Of a stretch of 64,000 nucleotides of DNA, positions 25,914-38,260 are shown one piece after another. Position 1 is the first letter of the stretch, and each line of letters starts with the position of its first letter. The position numbers and the translations under genes are program-made. Below the pieces are notes generated by a model. The model saw only the letters and a program-made list of their open reading frames with translations. It did not search any database and was not told the DNA's origin. The stretch is from Chamaea fasciata (lineage: Eukaryota; Chordata; Aves; Passeriformes; Sylviidae): positions 55,889,172 to 55,953,171 of the forward strand of contig JARCOQ010000002.1 in the NCBI GenBank assembly GCA_029207755.1, read 5' to 3'.

Positions 25914-26726
25914 GTGAGTACAGAGCATAAAAAACATAAATTGCCATTTGCCATTTCCTGGTACGTGCCCCCACCATACAAAAGGTGAAGTAGAAGCGTT
26001 TGAACTAAATCTGAGTATAATATAAACTTCTAGTATAATTTTCTGTGAGAGGTCTGCCCTAATTTCTTTTATGTTCATTTTTATGTATTAGATCCATTGT
26101 AAATTGAAAGCAAACACAATTTTATGTATAATGCATATCTGAAATAGAAGATGTGATTAAAATGAGGTGTATTTTGTTATTTGTATTATTTGTTCACTAA
26201 AGAAAAACATTATTTGGACTGACAATACTTGAATTTTTTTGCAAAATGCACAAATATTTACAGATTAAAACAAATAGATTTTGTGTATGTTTGTGTGTGT
26301 GTAAGAATTTCTAATATATTATTTTTAATATTGGAACAATCAAAATATTTCAAAATTTGGAAGCATGTAATATGCTATATATAAGTAGTATTCTCCTAAC
26401 AGTATTTCAAGACTTACTTTAACTACATTTTATTTTTTAAAGCATGAGGGAAATGCACAAAACTAAACCAAAATATCTCATTTGGGACTGAACTAAAAGA
26501 ATTTCTGTCAGTTGAAATGCATTTTCTTCATAATTTTTTGGTTTGGTTGTAGATTAAATCATACTCAATCCACAGCATTACTGGAATAGGATGGCACATA
26601 GAGACAGGATGCTTTGTAAAACATATTGTCAAAGACAAGTGAAACACTGGAGAGAGGAAAGCTGCCTTAACACTGATATGAAACTGGGAAGAAGGACTTT
26701 GTGTCACTCTTGAAAGTGCCTCTTAC
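25914..26726. other. Very AT-rich unique sequence
   Basis: AT-rich DNA with a short GT run (near 26281-26302). No gene or element recognised. Confidence 0.4.
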
Positions 26727-26848
26727 CTAATAGAAAGCAATGCATACATACTCTGTAACTCACTCTTCTGGAGAAAACTATCTGCCACTGCAATCAGCCA
26801 AGTTGGTGAGAAGAAAAGGAGGCAGACAGAAGAGTCTAATAACAATCC
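26727..26848 (-). CDS. Candidate internal exon on the minus strand, 122 nt, unknown gene
   Basis: Read on the minus strand, a strong acceptor (pyrimidine-rich tract then AACACAG, ending at 26849) precedes a segment open in phase 0. It ends at TTAG followed by GTAAGAGG, a good donor, at 26727/26726. The predicted peptide starts GLLLDSSVCLLFFSPTW and continues through IAVADSFLQKSELQSM. The first 20 or so residues are hydrophobic, resembling part of a membrane segment. Length leaves phase 2 at the donor. No family was recognised, and the evidence is limited to splice signals plus an open frame. Confidence 0.18.
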
Positions 26849-27889
26849 CTGTGTTGGCACACAGGAGAGAGTCAAATTAAAAATGTGATGGGTTCTGGGA
26901 CCACCAAGATACCTGCCAGTGATTTCGAACAAAAGGAGAAGGGTCCCCAGATCCCTGAACTCTGTGTCTGGCCCCTGGGAGATAAGATGGAGGCAGAAAA
27001 AGGTGGTAGCAGTGACAAAACAGAGAAATCTTAAAGATACTATGGGAATTTCAGCCTGCCATCCCCTCAGTAGGTATTAGACATGACAGGAGCAGAAGTC
27101 TGTAGCAGAACGTTGACCTCCTTCAGATTGCAAGTCCTTATTACAGCATTTCCAGGAAAATACTAGGATACCCTAATGACTGTTATACACATGGATATCA
27201 TTTTGTGACAGGCTACCAAGTAAGGGTTGCAATGTCCACTGCTGCTGTTATGGTAAAGGGAGAGGAAATGAAGAAAATTATTTAAAACTGCATTGTCAGA
27301 TTTGACCTGGGTACAAAGATCCAAAAGATTTACATTGCAGAAAGATGCAGAGACTAGGGTTTGGAGGTTTTTTGATGATACTTCTCCTTTATTTGCACAA
27401 AATCTTTTTAGTATTTTCAAGGAAATAGTTAAACTACGGAGATTACCTAAAGGATGTTCATCACAGCAGGACAGTACCACTGGGTTAATATGTGATTTTC
27501 AGACTAATTAGTTCACCTTCCTGTATGGTTAAGCTTTCTTATTTTTTGATGCTTTGGTAAGTGCAGGTAATACATAGAGTTTACAGTTCACTGAAGATGA
27601 GTGATATATCATTTAAAGTATTCCTTTGCTAGACAAGAGCAACATACAGATTCTGTGCTCTCAGCTCTTAAATCTCCAAGACCATGGCAGCAGTCCCCTT
27701 GGATCTAGATGATGGCACACATATTTGTTTGAATGTTCTTCTCAAAATCGTGAAGATCGTGCACTGTAGATTTGCAGTCACTGGAGAATTTGGTACTACT
27801 TCTCTGACACTGCAACTGGCAAGGCTCAGAGTTAACACCCATGCTCCAGTTCTGTATAACCATGGTATGCTTTCTTCTTTGCTTTTTTT
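26849..27889. other. Unique sequence, no gene recognised
   Basis: No element seen. A donor-like site (TTTG then GTAAGTG) near 27552-27560 and an acceptor near 27501 enclose a 54-nt segment open in one frame, too short to call. Confidence 0.4.
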
Positions 27890-28255
27890 TTCTCTTATAT
27901 TTTCTTTTTCTCTTTTTCTCTTTTTCTCTTTTTCTCTTTTCCTTTCCTTTCCTTTCCTTTCCTTTCCTTTCCTTTCCTTTCCTTTCCTTTCCTTTCCTTT
28001 CCTTTCCTTTCCTTTCCTTTCCTTTCCTTTCCTTTCCTTTCCTTTCCTTTCCTTTCCTTTCCTTTCCTTTCCTTTCCTTTCCTTTCCTTTCCTTTCCTTT
28101 CCTTTCCTTTCCTTTCCTTTCCTTTCCTTTCCTTTCCTTTCCTTTCCTTTCCTTTCCTTTCCTTTCCTTTCCTTTCCTTTCCTTTCCTTTCCTTTCCTTT
28201 CCTTTCCTTTCCTTTCCTTTCCTTTCCTTTCCTTTCCTTTCCTTTCTTTGTTTTT
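27890..28255. repeat. Expanded (CCTTT)61 pentanucleotide array in a long pyrimidine tract
   Basis: The core at 27941-28245 is 61 CCTTT units without a single interruption (305 bp). It is preceded by about four copies of an 8-bp CTCTTTTT unit (27909-27940) and followed by T-rich sequence. All of it is pure or nearly pure pyrimidine on the plus strand. Long open frames across it on both strands (Phe-Pro-Phe-Leu-Ser repeats on the plus strand, Lys/Arg/Glu/Gly-rich on the minus strand) exist only because five bases is not a multiple of three and no phase of the unit gives a stop. They are not genes. Confidence 0.97.
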
Positions 28256-28335
28256 TTTGGGTTGTTTTTTTTGTTGTTGTTTTGTTTTGTTTTGGGGGGG
28301 GGGGTTTTGTTTGCTTGGTTGACTGGGTTTTTTTG
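28256..28335. repeat. T/G-rich low complexity with an 11-base G run
   Basis: T8, TTG and TTTTG repeats lead to an uninterrupted G11 (28294-28304) and more T/G sequence, directly abutting the CCTTT array. Confidence 0.85.
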
Positions 28336-30339
28336 TTTTTAACAGTTGTGGACTTCGTTGACCTTAAAATCCTTTTCAAATAAATTGGGAAATAAAGACA
28401 TACATCTCTTAAAGAAAAAGCAGACAGCCATTTCTGAGTACTGCTTCCAATTATCTTCTTCATTTGCTACTGATCATTTCTCGGAGAGCCAATTCTGGCC
28501 AGGGTCTGAGTGTCACCTGCTATTTCTCTCTCATTCTTCCAACTCCATGCCTGACCTAACATGACATCTGTTTGTCCAAAAGGTGGCACTGCATCTTTGA
28601 GCATTTTGTGGACTAAAATTGCTCTGGTGCAGAAGAGGTCTTCTGTATAAATAAGGAGAGCTGCTTTGCAGATGTGCTAAATATTTTCCACTAGCTTTCC
28701 AACCATGGATCCTTCCTAAAGTGTGTCCTTAAAGTTTTTAATAATTTAAAGCTTTGATAAAAACAAAAGCTTAACCTTGAGTTTTCTGACATCTAATTTT
28801 AATGCTGTGGCTAAAAGCAAGCTCTCCAGCTGAGCACATCAGGGTAAGAGATAGCTCCTCTTTGTGAGGCTCTTTCAGGAGAGTTGTGATTCTGAGCTTC
28901 CAGAAAAGCTCAATATCTTCCACCAGTACAGGGAAATTATCCATTTTGAACATTTGCTCTCTCCCTCTCAAATTTTTTGTCATGCAAAAAATATAGTTTA
29001 GGTACAAAAGGTAAAAACTCTTACTTAAGACACCTCTTTCTCCTCAAATCAGTGGGCACAAGTCACAGTCAGTTTTTCAGGCCCGGGATGGTCTTAGGAG
29101 CACACAGTTTGGTATGGGAAATACAAAACTGTTCTTTCCACAACACTCCCCACAAAGCAGCTGGACTCACATCATGATGGTATGTCCTAAATTAGCTCCT
29201 CTGCTGGGCTGCAGTCTCTTTCTCACAGTTGTCTGGTACCACACAGATGTTAGGACCACCACTAATCCATCTTCCTGATTTTGTCAGCTTTCCCACAAAG
29301 ACTTTTTTGACCCCTCGTTCCTTGCCTCTTGTGTTTCTGGGTCTGGCTGAGCCCTGGCTCAAGGAACCTGTTTTCTGATTCCCAAAGCTGCTGCAGAGGT
29401 ACCAGACTCCCACTCTCACTGCCTTCTCAAGTCCATCTCTATTCCCTTTTTTCTTCCTTGTCTTTGGAAATCCAATTACTTGTCCCCTTTCTATCTTGTG
29501 ATGAGATTATCTTCTTTTTTTCCTGAACTCCCATCCCCCTCCTTCATTTCCCTTCTTTGGGAAACCAGATGTCAGTTTTCATGTTGACAGTCAGCCTGGC
29601 TCTAGTCTTTCACTCCTTGAATCAAAATTCTTGGATTGCTGGCAGCTTTCAACTTTCCTGTTGATTGCTAAATTTGCTCTCTACAGTTTCTACTCAGCCT
29701 TTTCACACCCTTCAGTAAATTCCTGCTTTTCTTCCCTATTACCTAGTCTTTCCTTTGTTTTACAAACCCTCTGATGAATTTCAGTGTCCTAGCATGTCCT
29801 TTAGCCTGTTTTTTCCTCTCCCAAACAGCATTCCACCCTGCTTTCCCTGATTCCTTTCCTGTGATGTTTTTCATTGATTTACATCTGACTGTAATCAGCA
29901 GGCATCCTTCAAATTTTTTACTTCTCTTTTCTGGCCTTGCTGCTATAGTTGTGTTGCCCTGATTTACACTTAGAGCCCAGTAGAGCAAGAAACCCCATGC
30001 AGGGCCAGTTCAGTGGCAGGAAGCTGTGATCTGCAATTGGGAAGGAAAAGAAAGACCTGAAAAGCTTGAAGAAGCTCTGTTTTGGTGTCTGAGGTTGATC
30101 AATGCCACAAAGCCTTAATGAGAATATACCATCAAATTCTTACCTAACTTTTAAAAACTGCACATCATTATATACTGCTGGTGTGTAAGATGTGCTTCAA
30201 TAGCACTTATGAGCTATAGGACAGATGTTGTAGCTATCCATGGCGTTGTGAATGTTTTATAATGATCTCATGCTCCTTGCAGAGCAGCCAAACGAATAAG
30301 GAAATGCCATGATGATGAGAGCTACCTAACTACTTACAT
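28336..30339. other. Unique sequence, no gene recognised
   Basis: No element or exon stands out. From 29400 to 29960 the plus strand is rich in pyrimidines (ctt/tcc words) but not repetitive. Confidence 0.4.
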
Positions 30340-30520
30340 AGATGTGGGAGCTATCCATGAGGTAATTAGCAGGCATTACCAATGAAAACTTAATCCTTAA
30401 GAATCGATTGTAGCCAGAAAATGTTTTTTCAATTTTTTTTTCTCATTAATCCAATCATCTTCATGTTTAATTCGCTTGTTCTCGAGTGAGAGCTAACAAT
30501 ACTGCATAAAAATATCTTTT
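30340..30520. promoter_or_regulatory. Possible conserved non-coding element
   Basis: Dense homeodomain-type sites with no repeat content: ggTAATTAgc at 30361-30370, cTTAATCC near 30390 and aTTAATCCAATCATC near 30448. The TAATCC form is the bicoid/OTX/PITX-type site. Compact clusters like this are typical of developmental enhancers, but conservation could not be tested here. Confidence 0.2.
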
Positions 30521-32224
30521 GCAGTAAAACACATCTTTAACAACTTGGACAGGATACAAAACCAGATTCCCACCAGAAAAGATTTTTTATCTCCAAGCAT
30601 ATTGCAGCCAGTTTCCTTCCTAATTAATACCGTATCCACCCCCAAATTCCATTTCAGTTCCCAAATGAAAATTGATGAGGCAGTCAACCACAAATAAGCA
30701 CAATATACCACCAGTAGTTCAGTCAGCATCATTTCCAGCGTAGTGTGTTGCTGAGGCACAATCAGCTTTCATGGTTTCATGTTCCTTGGACATTACCTAC
30801 ATCTACCATGCTTCTATGATAGCTTCAAGTTATACTCACAGAGGGGTTTTTTAACATGAAGTTTGATCAAAGAGTCAGCTGTGTACATGTCACGATGAAA
30901 CAGGATGGGTAAAGCCCCTCTTTTCTGGAGAGCAAAGGCAGGGCCTTAGTGGCAGCATTCTTGAAGGGGAGACTACACTCTTTGGTGCAAAGTAGAGATG
31001 CATGGACCATATAAGCTGAACTGAACATTTTGCAGTACCATTCTCATGGCGTGTTATGCAACTGCAAGGCCACAAAACTGCAAACAGCCCTGCAGAAGAG
31101 GACTTAAAATGACTTTTCCCAAGGTGAATGGTGTCCCTGGTCTGATGTGGTATGGATTTGTCTCACCCCAGTGCTACCAGTCAGTGCAATCAATGCTGAT
31201 GATAGTGCCAGTATTTGTAATGTGTTCAGCTTCCTTGGGAATGAAATTATGGCTAGTTTGTGTTGACCTCCTCATCATAATCTTCTTGCCAACTGACATC
31301 AGGGAATTAGTGAAAATGAATGTTTAAATGTGATAACTATCATCTTCCAAAGTACATGCAAAGCTTAAATGTCTACAGTGCAATCATTCTCCTTCCTCAT
31401 CAAAACCTATGCAAAATTCCATACTGCCTTCCAGGAATACAAGTGTGTTTAGCAAAAGAACTCAGATCACCAAAGTCTTTGATTTTCGAATATGAGGACA
31501 CTCCATATTCATACAAATGAAAAAGTTATTGGTTTAGAGTAGCTCTGTGTTTGCTGACCTTGCCTCCATAGAGAAAATTAGGAAGGAAACCCTGAAGGGT
31601 ATATTTTGCAGTCCAGAGGATATTTAGAAAAGAAATAATTTTATTTTGAAGTTCCAAAACACTGAGAAGAAAGTGGCAAAGCTGGGTATTGGCAATAGCC
31701 TTTTAAAGTAGCTCTAACAACTACGGACATGTTTTCTTCTGCTGGAGCTTATCCCTGAAGCACAGTTGTTGGTTGTTAAAAGAAAAAGGAATCTTTTCAT
31801 GTAGATAAAAATGCTCTGGCTCTAATGTTTCTAAATCTATTTGCCTAGGTCTAGTAAAGTTTATTTTAAAGGGCAGGTTTTTCTTTAGGAAATTCTCAGT
31901 AAATTACGTATTATGCATATCTCAGTGGAGGTATTCTCAAAGCTACTGCAAAAGCTACTTTGAGGTAATACTCCAGAAATTGGAAGAGTCCCAGCCAGGA
32001 GAACTACACAACAGAAAAACTGCCTTAAACATTAACTCTAGCTGTAGCCAAACAGATTAATGAAATAACCAAACAGATTAATAAGAACAGTAATGGGGCA
32101 ATTAGTATGGTGGAGCTAGAAGACCCCATACTCCCCAGAGACCTCCTTTTTCTATGCTCAAATGATAACAACTCCCTTGAAAAAGGGCAGTCAGTTAGTT
32201 TGTTATAACAATTTTTTTATTATA
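30521..32224. other. Unique sequence with a short imperfect direct repeat
   Basis: No gene recognised. A 14-bp word, ccaaacagattaat, occurs twice 21 bp apart (32048 and 32069), a small tandem duplication. Confidence 0.45.

Positions 32225-32257
<33 letters not shown>
32225..32257. repeat. (ACT)11 microsatellite
   Basis: Eleven perfect ACT units, followed by degenerate ACT/GTT triplets to about 32300. Confidence 0.95.
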
Positions 32258-32258
<1 letters not shown>

Positions 32259-35117
32259 TGGGTGCTTCTATTACAACTACTACTGCTATTGTTGCTACAC
32301 CACAAATAAATGTGGTGTTTGTAATGGAGAGGACCTAAAACTCTCTGGACTTACGCTCTATGCACAACACATGACAGATTTTATCCTCCTCAGCAGCCTT
32401 AATCCTGACCCAGAGGAAAGAGAGTACCAGTACCATCTATCCCCTTCCAGCCCTTTGCACACCTTCAGGCTCTCCACAGAACAGGAAGCTACTGCCAATA
32501 GTGATCTTTCTTTCTCATCATTAATACTACTAATGCCATCTGTCAGAGGGCACTGCCCAGGGACACCAGCTAAGCCAGGGTAATAATGTGCTGAACAAGC
32601 ACATAGGAGCAGATGTATTATCACCCTGAAGGAAATAAAACTCCAGAAATATGAATTAGCTGTCTTTTTTGTCGGGCTGGCAAGTAAGACTGAATGCCTT
32701 GCTCTAAAGAAATCCTTGAGCCACATTCTTCCCAGATTCTTCCCTAACATATAGCTAAAATTGAAATTCAGCTAACCATTTACAGCAGGTGGCCACTATA
32801 CATGGAACAAAACCATCATCACCTTCAGCAAGAGCTGGATACAACCCATAGATTGTGAAAAAGCAACCTCATTTCATTACATTTTCTCTTCATTTTCATT
32901 CAGATGGAAAACAACTTCCATAAAGTTTGCAAGGCTGCTCAGGCCATTGGCCATTCATGTAATGATGTCTGGTCCTGTAGTGCTTCTACTGATTGACTAT
33001 TCATCTTTTAGTGATCAGGTTCCCAACTAATAAGGATTTACCCTATGGACTGTTTACATGTGTTAAGCTTTATTTTTTAAAAAAAATCGATTTCATAGGT
33101 ATATTAACTATTACATAAAAATGTATTGCTTCTGTGTGTTATGTTTCGGTCAATTATATTTGCAGTCCCCAGTTTTCTAGAAATCAGCATTCTTTCTTAT
33201 CCCTGCATTTCCATTTTTATTTGTTCTGGTTTACAGAAACAAAACTTTGCCTGATGGAAAACCACTGTGTCTGTTCTCCAGATACTTAGGGGACATGTCC
33301 TATTTTCATGGAGTGGAGGAATTTCCAGCCCCTCATACATTGTGAGTAGATGAGTCATGCCACAACTACAGGTTCTCAATATATTTTCCCTGGGGAGCAA
33401 ATGAATTGTTCAGACCACTATAGTTTCTGGAGTTTCTCCTCTAAGGACAAGTCAAATCTTGCCTTAACAGAAGTTGATTTCAGTCAGGCTTCAGTGTAAG
33501 GATCACAGAGTTCAACTGCAGAGTCCTGGAGGCCAGGAGGCAAGTTTCTCCACCTCTCCAGTTCATTGTCTTCAGGCTTCACTAACACTTACAGCTTCCT
33601 GATTTATTTTACTGTGTATAAGAAAATTAACAGCACTGACAAAATAAAACTCAGCTGTATGTTCTCCTTGCCTATAGAGCTTTTTGGCTGCTAAAAAAAA
33701 AAAAAAAAAACAAAAAGCAACATGTTATAGCTTGGGAAAGCTAAATTCTCCATGTTATTGCTGCCACACTGTCTAGACTGCCTAAAAAAGAAATTGTTTT
33801 GAAATGGCCTCATATTCTTTTTAACACTGACTATTTGTTTCAGTGGTTACTTTGTTGGTAGATTTTGCCAGTGTTATGCTTGTTTCAGATTTGGGGGTTT
33901 TCTTGAGGGGTGAAAGAGACTGAGGGTTTCCCTTCTGGAAGAATTGCTTTATAAATATTAATCTTCTCATTTCAGCAAAACCCAGAGTATGAAAGAGTTT
34001 TGCACGGTTTCTGCCTAAACAAAACAATATGAAACCAGCTGTGGAAGCAACATCAGGAATGACAAGTGATTATTTAATATTCAGGATTTGACCTGGCTAG
34101 TCCTCCATATACACAAGTCAATGTGAAATCTGTGCATGGAGGCTTTAAAGAATCAGATTTGGAGTATGTGGAGCACTAAATAGCCAGTGCTCATTTTTTA
34201 AATGTCACTGCACATCTAATCATCAGCACAGTAATACAGCACTGCTTCGGCCATTGTGTTTCTCTTGACTTAGTGCTAAATGTCACGTTTTTCCTGAAGA
34301 GCAGCTACCCTCTGAGGTGTGAGAAGCCTGGCATTCACTCTGCAAGGGGCAAAGTGCTCTGAGCTCCTAAGCATCTGCTCAAGCCCATGTCCTGCTGCAG
34401 CAGGCTTCAGAAAAGGCATCCTTTTATTGCCACTTGTACCACATTAGAGGAAGGTGGAACCATGCAGATCCACAGTAACCCACATTTCCCCCTTGGAGTT
34501 TGCATATACACTAGGTTTGTACATAAAGATTATGCATTCAACAGCTATTTAGTACTCCATTAATCTAGATAGTGTCCTGTTCTATATAAGGACTGCAGTC
34601 AGGGGTCAGGTGCTTGTAACTGATGATTACAGTTACCTCTACTTTTTTTTTGCTCTCTGCTGTCCTTATGCTCTTCTATTGAAGGCAGAAGCACAGCATC
34701 TTGAGAACAGCAAATACAGATTTCAGTCTTCACCACAGTCTTCTCAACACTTCCTCAAATGACCCAAAAACACCATGCAACACGTTTTCTAAGGCGCCTA
34801 AAATTCTATTTCTGCATGTGATTTGCACTTCCATGATCTCTCCTAGCTGAGCACAACTACATTTATTTGAAAACATGATCTGAAGAGAAGGAAATCATGT
34901 CTTCCATCCCATAGCAGTGACAAGAGGAGTGGGACCTCCACAGAAGTCAAATGTGCAAGATGGATTCCTAGGGACGATTTTACCTTAACAACTTCAGACT
35001 GTAACCCAGGAAAACATCATAAGCTATTCTGTGACAATAACCATTCTGCTTTCCACTGCTTGAAACAAGGACATTTGGGAAACATAACATTCCACTAAGT
35101 CAGGAGCCGTGAGCACA
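32258..35117. other. Unique sequence with a short poly-A
   Basis: No gene recognised. A 130-codon minus-strand frame (32750 to 32358) shows no family resemblance. A pure A18 run lies at 33693-33710 with no visible retroposon body. Confidence 0.4.
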
Positions 35118-35580
35118 GAGTCATAGAAAAACTGGATTGGGAAGGATATTCAGAAGCTGCCTTAGTCTGTCCACATAGCCTAAGGAAGTGTCATTTATAC
35201 CTCCTGCTTGTGATTTGTAATTGCTTCTGATCCTCCTTGATAGAGACTGCCATATCTCTACAGGCAATCTGTGCAAGTGCTTCACTATGCATAGATTTAG
35301 GAGACTTTTCCTGTTAATCTTGTTTGTCCTATCCATTATGGGAAGAAGGAACAGATTATTCTCTTCTCTCTTAGAATGTCTGTGGTCTGTTGTCATGTCC
35401 CCAGTCAGTTTTTAAGTTAAACAACCTAAAGTGCTTTAATCTTTCCCAAGAGGTCATACTTTCAATTTCACTTTCTTCTAGACTGTCTCTGGTTTCTCTT
35501 TCTGATACCCAGAACTAAATAGACAACTTCAGCTGAGTTCTTACAAAAAGTGGAACAAAACAGCATGCCTTGGAAGCTGT
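35118..35580 (-). mobile_element. CR1 LINE, 3' part, antisense, strongly diverged
   Basis: Read on the minus strand this follows the order of a CR1 3' UTR and ORF2 end, at low identity. Plus-strand blocks are 'gagtcatagaaaaactgg', a 'caatctgtgcaagtgcttca' block, a 'gacttttcctgttaatctt' block, a 'tctttcccaagaggtcatac' block and a 'gatacccagaactaaataga' block. It looks much older than the 19.1-kb copy. No intact frame is left. Confidence 0.6.
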
Positions 35581-37862
35581 TCCTCGGCATGTAAAACCTG
35601 ATCTGATGGCTCCTATTTTTTAATGGAAACTATGTTTCAATTTATGATGCCCAGCAGTATACATGTACACTAGCATTTCAGTTGTTACAAGAATACTTTT
35701 GTAGAGGTTGATTTTGTCCCCACATAGCATGTTTTATTTTGTATTACAGAGTAGTGTTGAAGAGCAAGACCTGATTTTCTCTGGGATGAAAAACCAGAAG
35801 ATGCTCCTCAAGAATGCAGTTATTGAGCGTTTTCTGCTAATTGACAGTCAAGTGTAGGATGGAAAGTCATGTAGACTTTTTAATGAGAAAGCTATATGAG
35901 ACAGTGTTCAGATAAAAATACGTTAAATTAACTGCTTCAACTCTAACTATAAGATCTTGGTATAGACAGAAGCTAAATTGGTATAATTCAATCTGGTTGT
36001 GATGAATCCCAGTGGACTATTATTTATGTTCTTGTTACCCTTCAGGTCTTTATACATAGTGCAGTCATTTATTTGTTCTGGATTTTTTCCAGGAACCAGT
36101 GTTGACTGATCTTTTCCCTGTTAAAGAAGAATAACTACAATTCTCTTTTTCTCCTGTCTTCTGGTACCTTATTTGACCTCTATGATTCTCAAAGGCTTCA
36201 TTTTGCACTACCAAATAAAACAGACTGAGGAACGCACTCTGGTCTTGAGGCCAAATGGCACAGCACAATTCATGCAATTCATGTCCACATCGCAAACCTT
36301 TCCCCTCACTTGTCAGAAAGGCATGCACACATTCAAGCTGTCCCTCACCCCATCTATGTTCAGAAATGTCAGGATAATAGTAGAACAGCAAGACAAAAAT
36401 ATGTCAAGGAGATTTTAGCAATAGTTTGGGTGGTCCTAGTACAACATGTTAGCCTATAACCTGTCTCTTCTCTATTTATCATTACAGGGGTAGCCAGAAC
36501 ATGATCACTAAACCATTTGAGATGGCCTAAACCAGTTTCATTGTCATGACGATGACAGTGACAGTCAGCTCAGTGCTTATGACACAAGGTGCTTTTATGC
36601 CCCTGAGAACTGCAGTAATAGCGTGGGGTATGGGAAAAGCCTTTTCAAACTTGCAGAGAGAGAAAATTGCCTGTATATGCTAATTTAGTTTAGGAATCTA
36701 ACTTATTTCTTGTTCTCCTCCCCCTCCCCCCACACCCCCATAATGAATGTTTCCTTTCTTTTCATTATATCTAATTTTCTTTCCTTTAGTTGCTTACTTA
36801 CTTGCCCTCATTTTCAAATGACCTTGTTATTGTGATTCTGTAATAGTCTCTGCTTCCCATTTCAACCCGGGGCTTCTTTTTAGTTGTCATATAGTTACAT
36901 TATGCAAGAATCATTATTTGGTCCTGTCTTAAAGACAGAACCCCTATCTGCTACATTATGCATGTACAGATTCAATGCATTTCTAATGCTGAGAATTTCT
37001 CTTCTTTCCCATTGTTCATAAAACCAGAAATATTCTGTGGAAAAACTAAAAATAAATCTTCACCCAATTGAATATGGTTTGTAATATCTCTTGATATGGG
37101 CATTATCTCAGATTTAGCTCAGCTCATTTTGTATGGGAGATGGAGTGAGATTCAGCTCTAATTTAATATCTCTGAGATTGATCTGAGCTGTTTGCAGTCT
37201 CAGTCACATGTAAAAAGGTGAAGGTACAGTGTCTGACTGTCTGACTGAACATTTATGCTGTGCTTACCAAAGTAACATATCTAAGCTGCTTTGGAAAAAT
37301 AAAAGAACCCTGAAAAGGCAGCAAAAATTAATAATGACCTTCTAATATCATTAACCTACCCTGATTCCATTGTGCTTGACACCATTCATTTTCATTTCTT
37401 TAATGGTGTGCCTCCCCATTCTACAATTCTGAAAATGGCTGGAGTAAGCTCTTTTCCAAGGTTGAATGGGAAGATGTGTCAGATGCCCTCTGAGTCATGG
37501 CTCCTGATGGAGACTGGAGCTTGGAGGGGTCGAAAGGCTCATGTGGCTGCACTACAGGTTTTGGGACTGGAAGGGAAAACACCCCAGGAGGCATTGCTAA
37601 CAGAAGTAGGAGGGAGAGATGGGTGGAATCTACAACTGCAGCACTGAATCTCTCTCTTGTGAGTTCTTATCAAAGATAATTCAAAATTAGTAACCTCTGA
37701 AATATCTAGGCTACACAATTCAGCCTAATTCTGTGGTCTCTGAATTAGCTCCAGAAGAGGTATAATTACACAGCCCTGTCAGCTGGCCTAAGCTCCTTAT
37801 TCTTCTTCAGAGGCAGATCTAATTACTCTGGGCACAGCCCCAGCCTAATGCAGCCACAGCTC
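35581..37862. other. Unique sequence, no gene recognised
   Basis: No repeat or gene seen. A C-rich stretch at 36716-36740 puts three runs of five or six G plus a GG on the minus strand, a possible partial quadruplex. Frames at 37372-37679 (+) have no family resemblance. Confidence 0.4.
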
Positions 37863-38159
37863 TGCTGGGACTGAGCCAGGACATGTGCTGACGCTGTGCT
37901 GGACTGGTCATTCTGACCAAGCCTGCTCAGTGGTGGCTCTCAATTGTCCTCCCAAGCCCTTGTGACACATTTCAGGGGTGTCTTGTAGCCAGTCTGTCAG
38001 ACTGGACCCCAAACACAGATGAACTGTATGGCTGGGTTAAGGATTAAGGAAGCCATAACCAGGGAATTGTTGTAATTCTCTAGGGGAATGATTTCTCCCT
38101 TCTGACCCTCTGGAGTTTCCTTACCACATAGAATGACCCTTCCTTCCTTCTCTGACCCT

Positions 38160-38206
38160 ATTGGCTGTGGTCCAACTATCTTTTCCCTGAGCGGGGGGCT
38201 ATACAA
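38160..38206 (+). promoter_or_regulatory. Candidate LTR promoter: CCAAT box and TATA-like box
   Basis: Attgg (inverted CCAAT) at 38160-38164 and ctatacaa at 38199-38206 lie about 35 bp apart. The polyadenylation signal follows some 50 bp after the TATA-like box. This matches a retroviral LTR more than a random stretch. Confidence 0.35.
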
Positions 38207-38254
38207 TGCCTCGCCTTTCCTTGTTCGTTCTCTTTCCCCCCTGGAATTTCGAAG

Positions 38255-38260
38255 AATAAA
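38255..38260 (+). terminator. Polyadenylation signal AATAAA of the candidate LTR
   Basis: AATAAA in the position expected for the R region of the candidate LTR, followed by G/T-containing sequence. Confidence 0.35.

Noticed and set aside
27684..28463. Long open frames on both strands (over 200 codons) across 27.7-28.5 kb
   Set aside because: They are produced by the CCTTT array, whose repeat has no stop in any phase. The residues are pure low-complexity repeats (Phe-Pro-Phe-Leu-Ser, Lys-Glu-Arg-Lys-Gly).
32358..32750. 130-codon minus-strand ORF
   Set aside because: No domain or splice support; length explained by chance.
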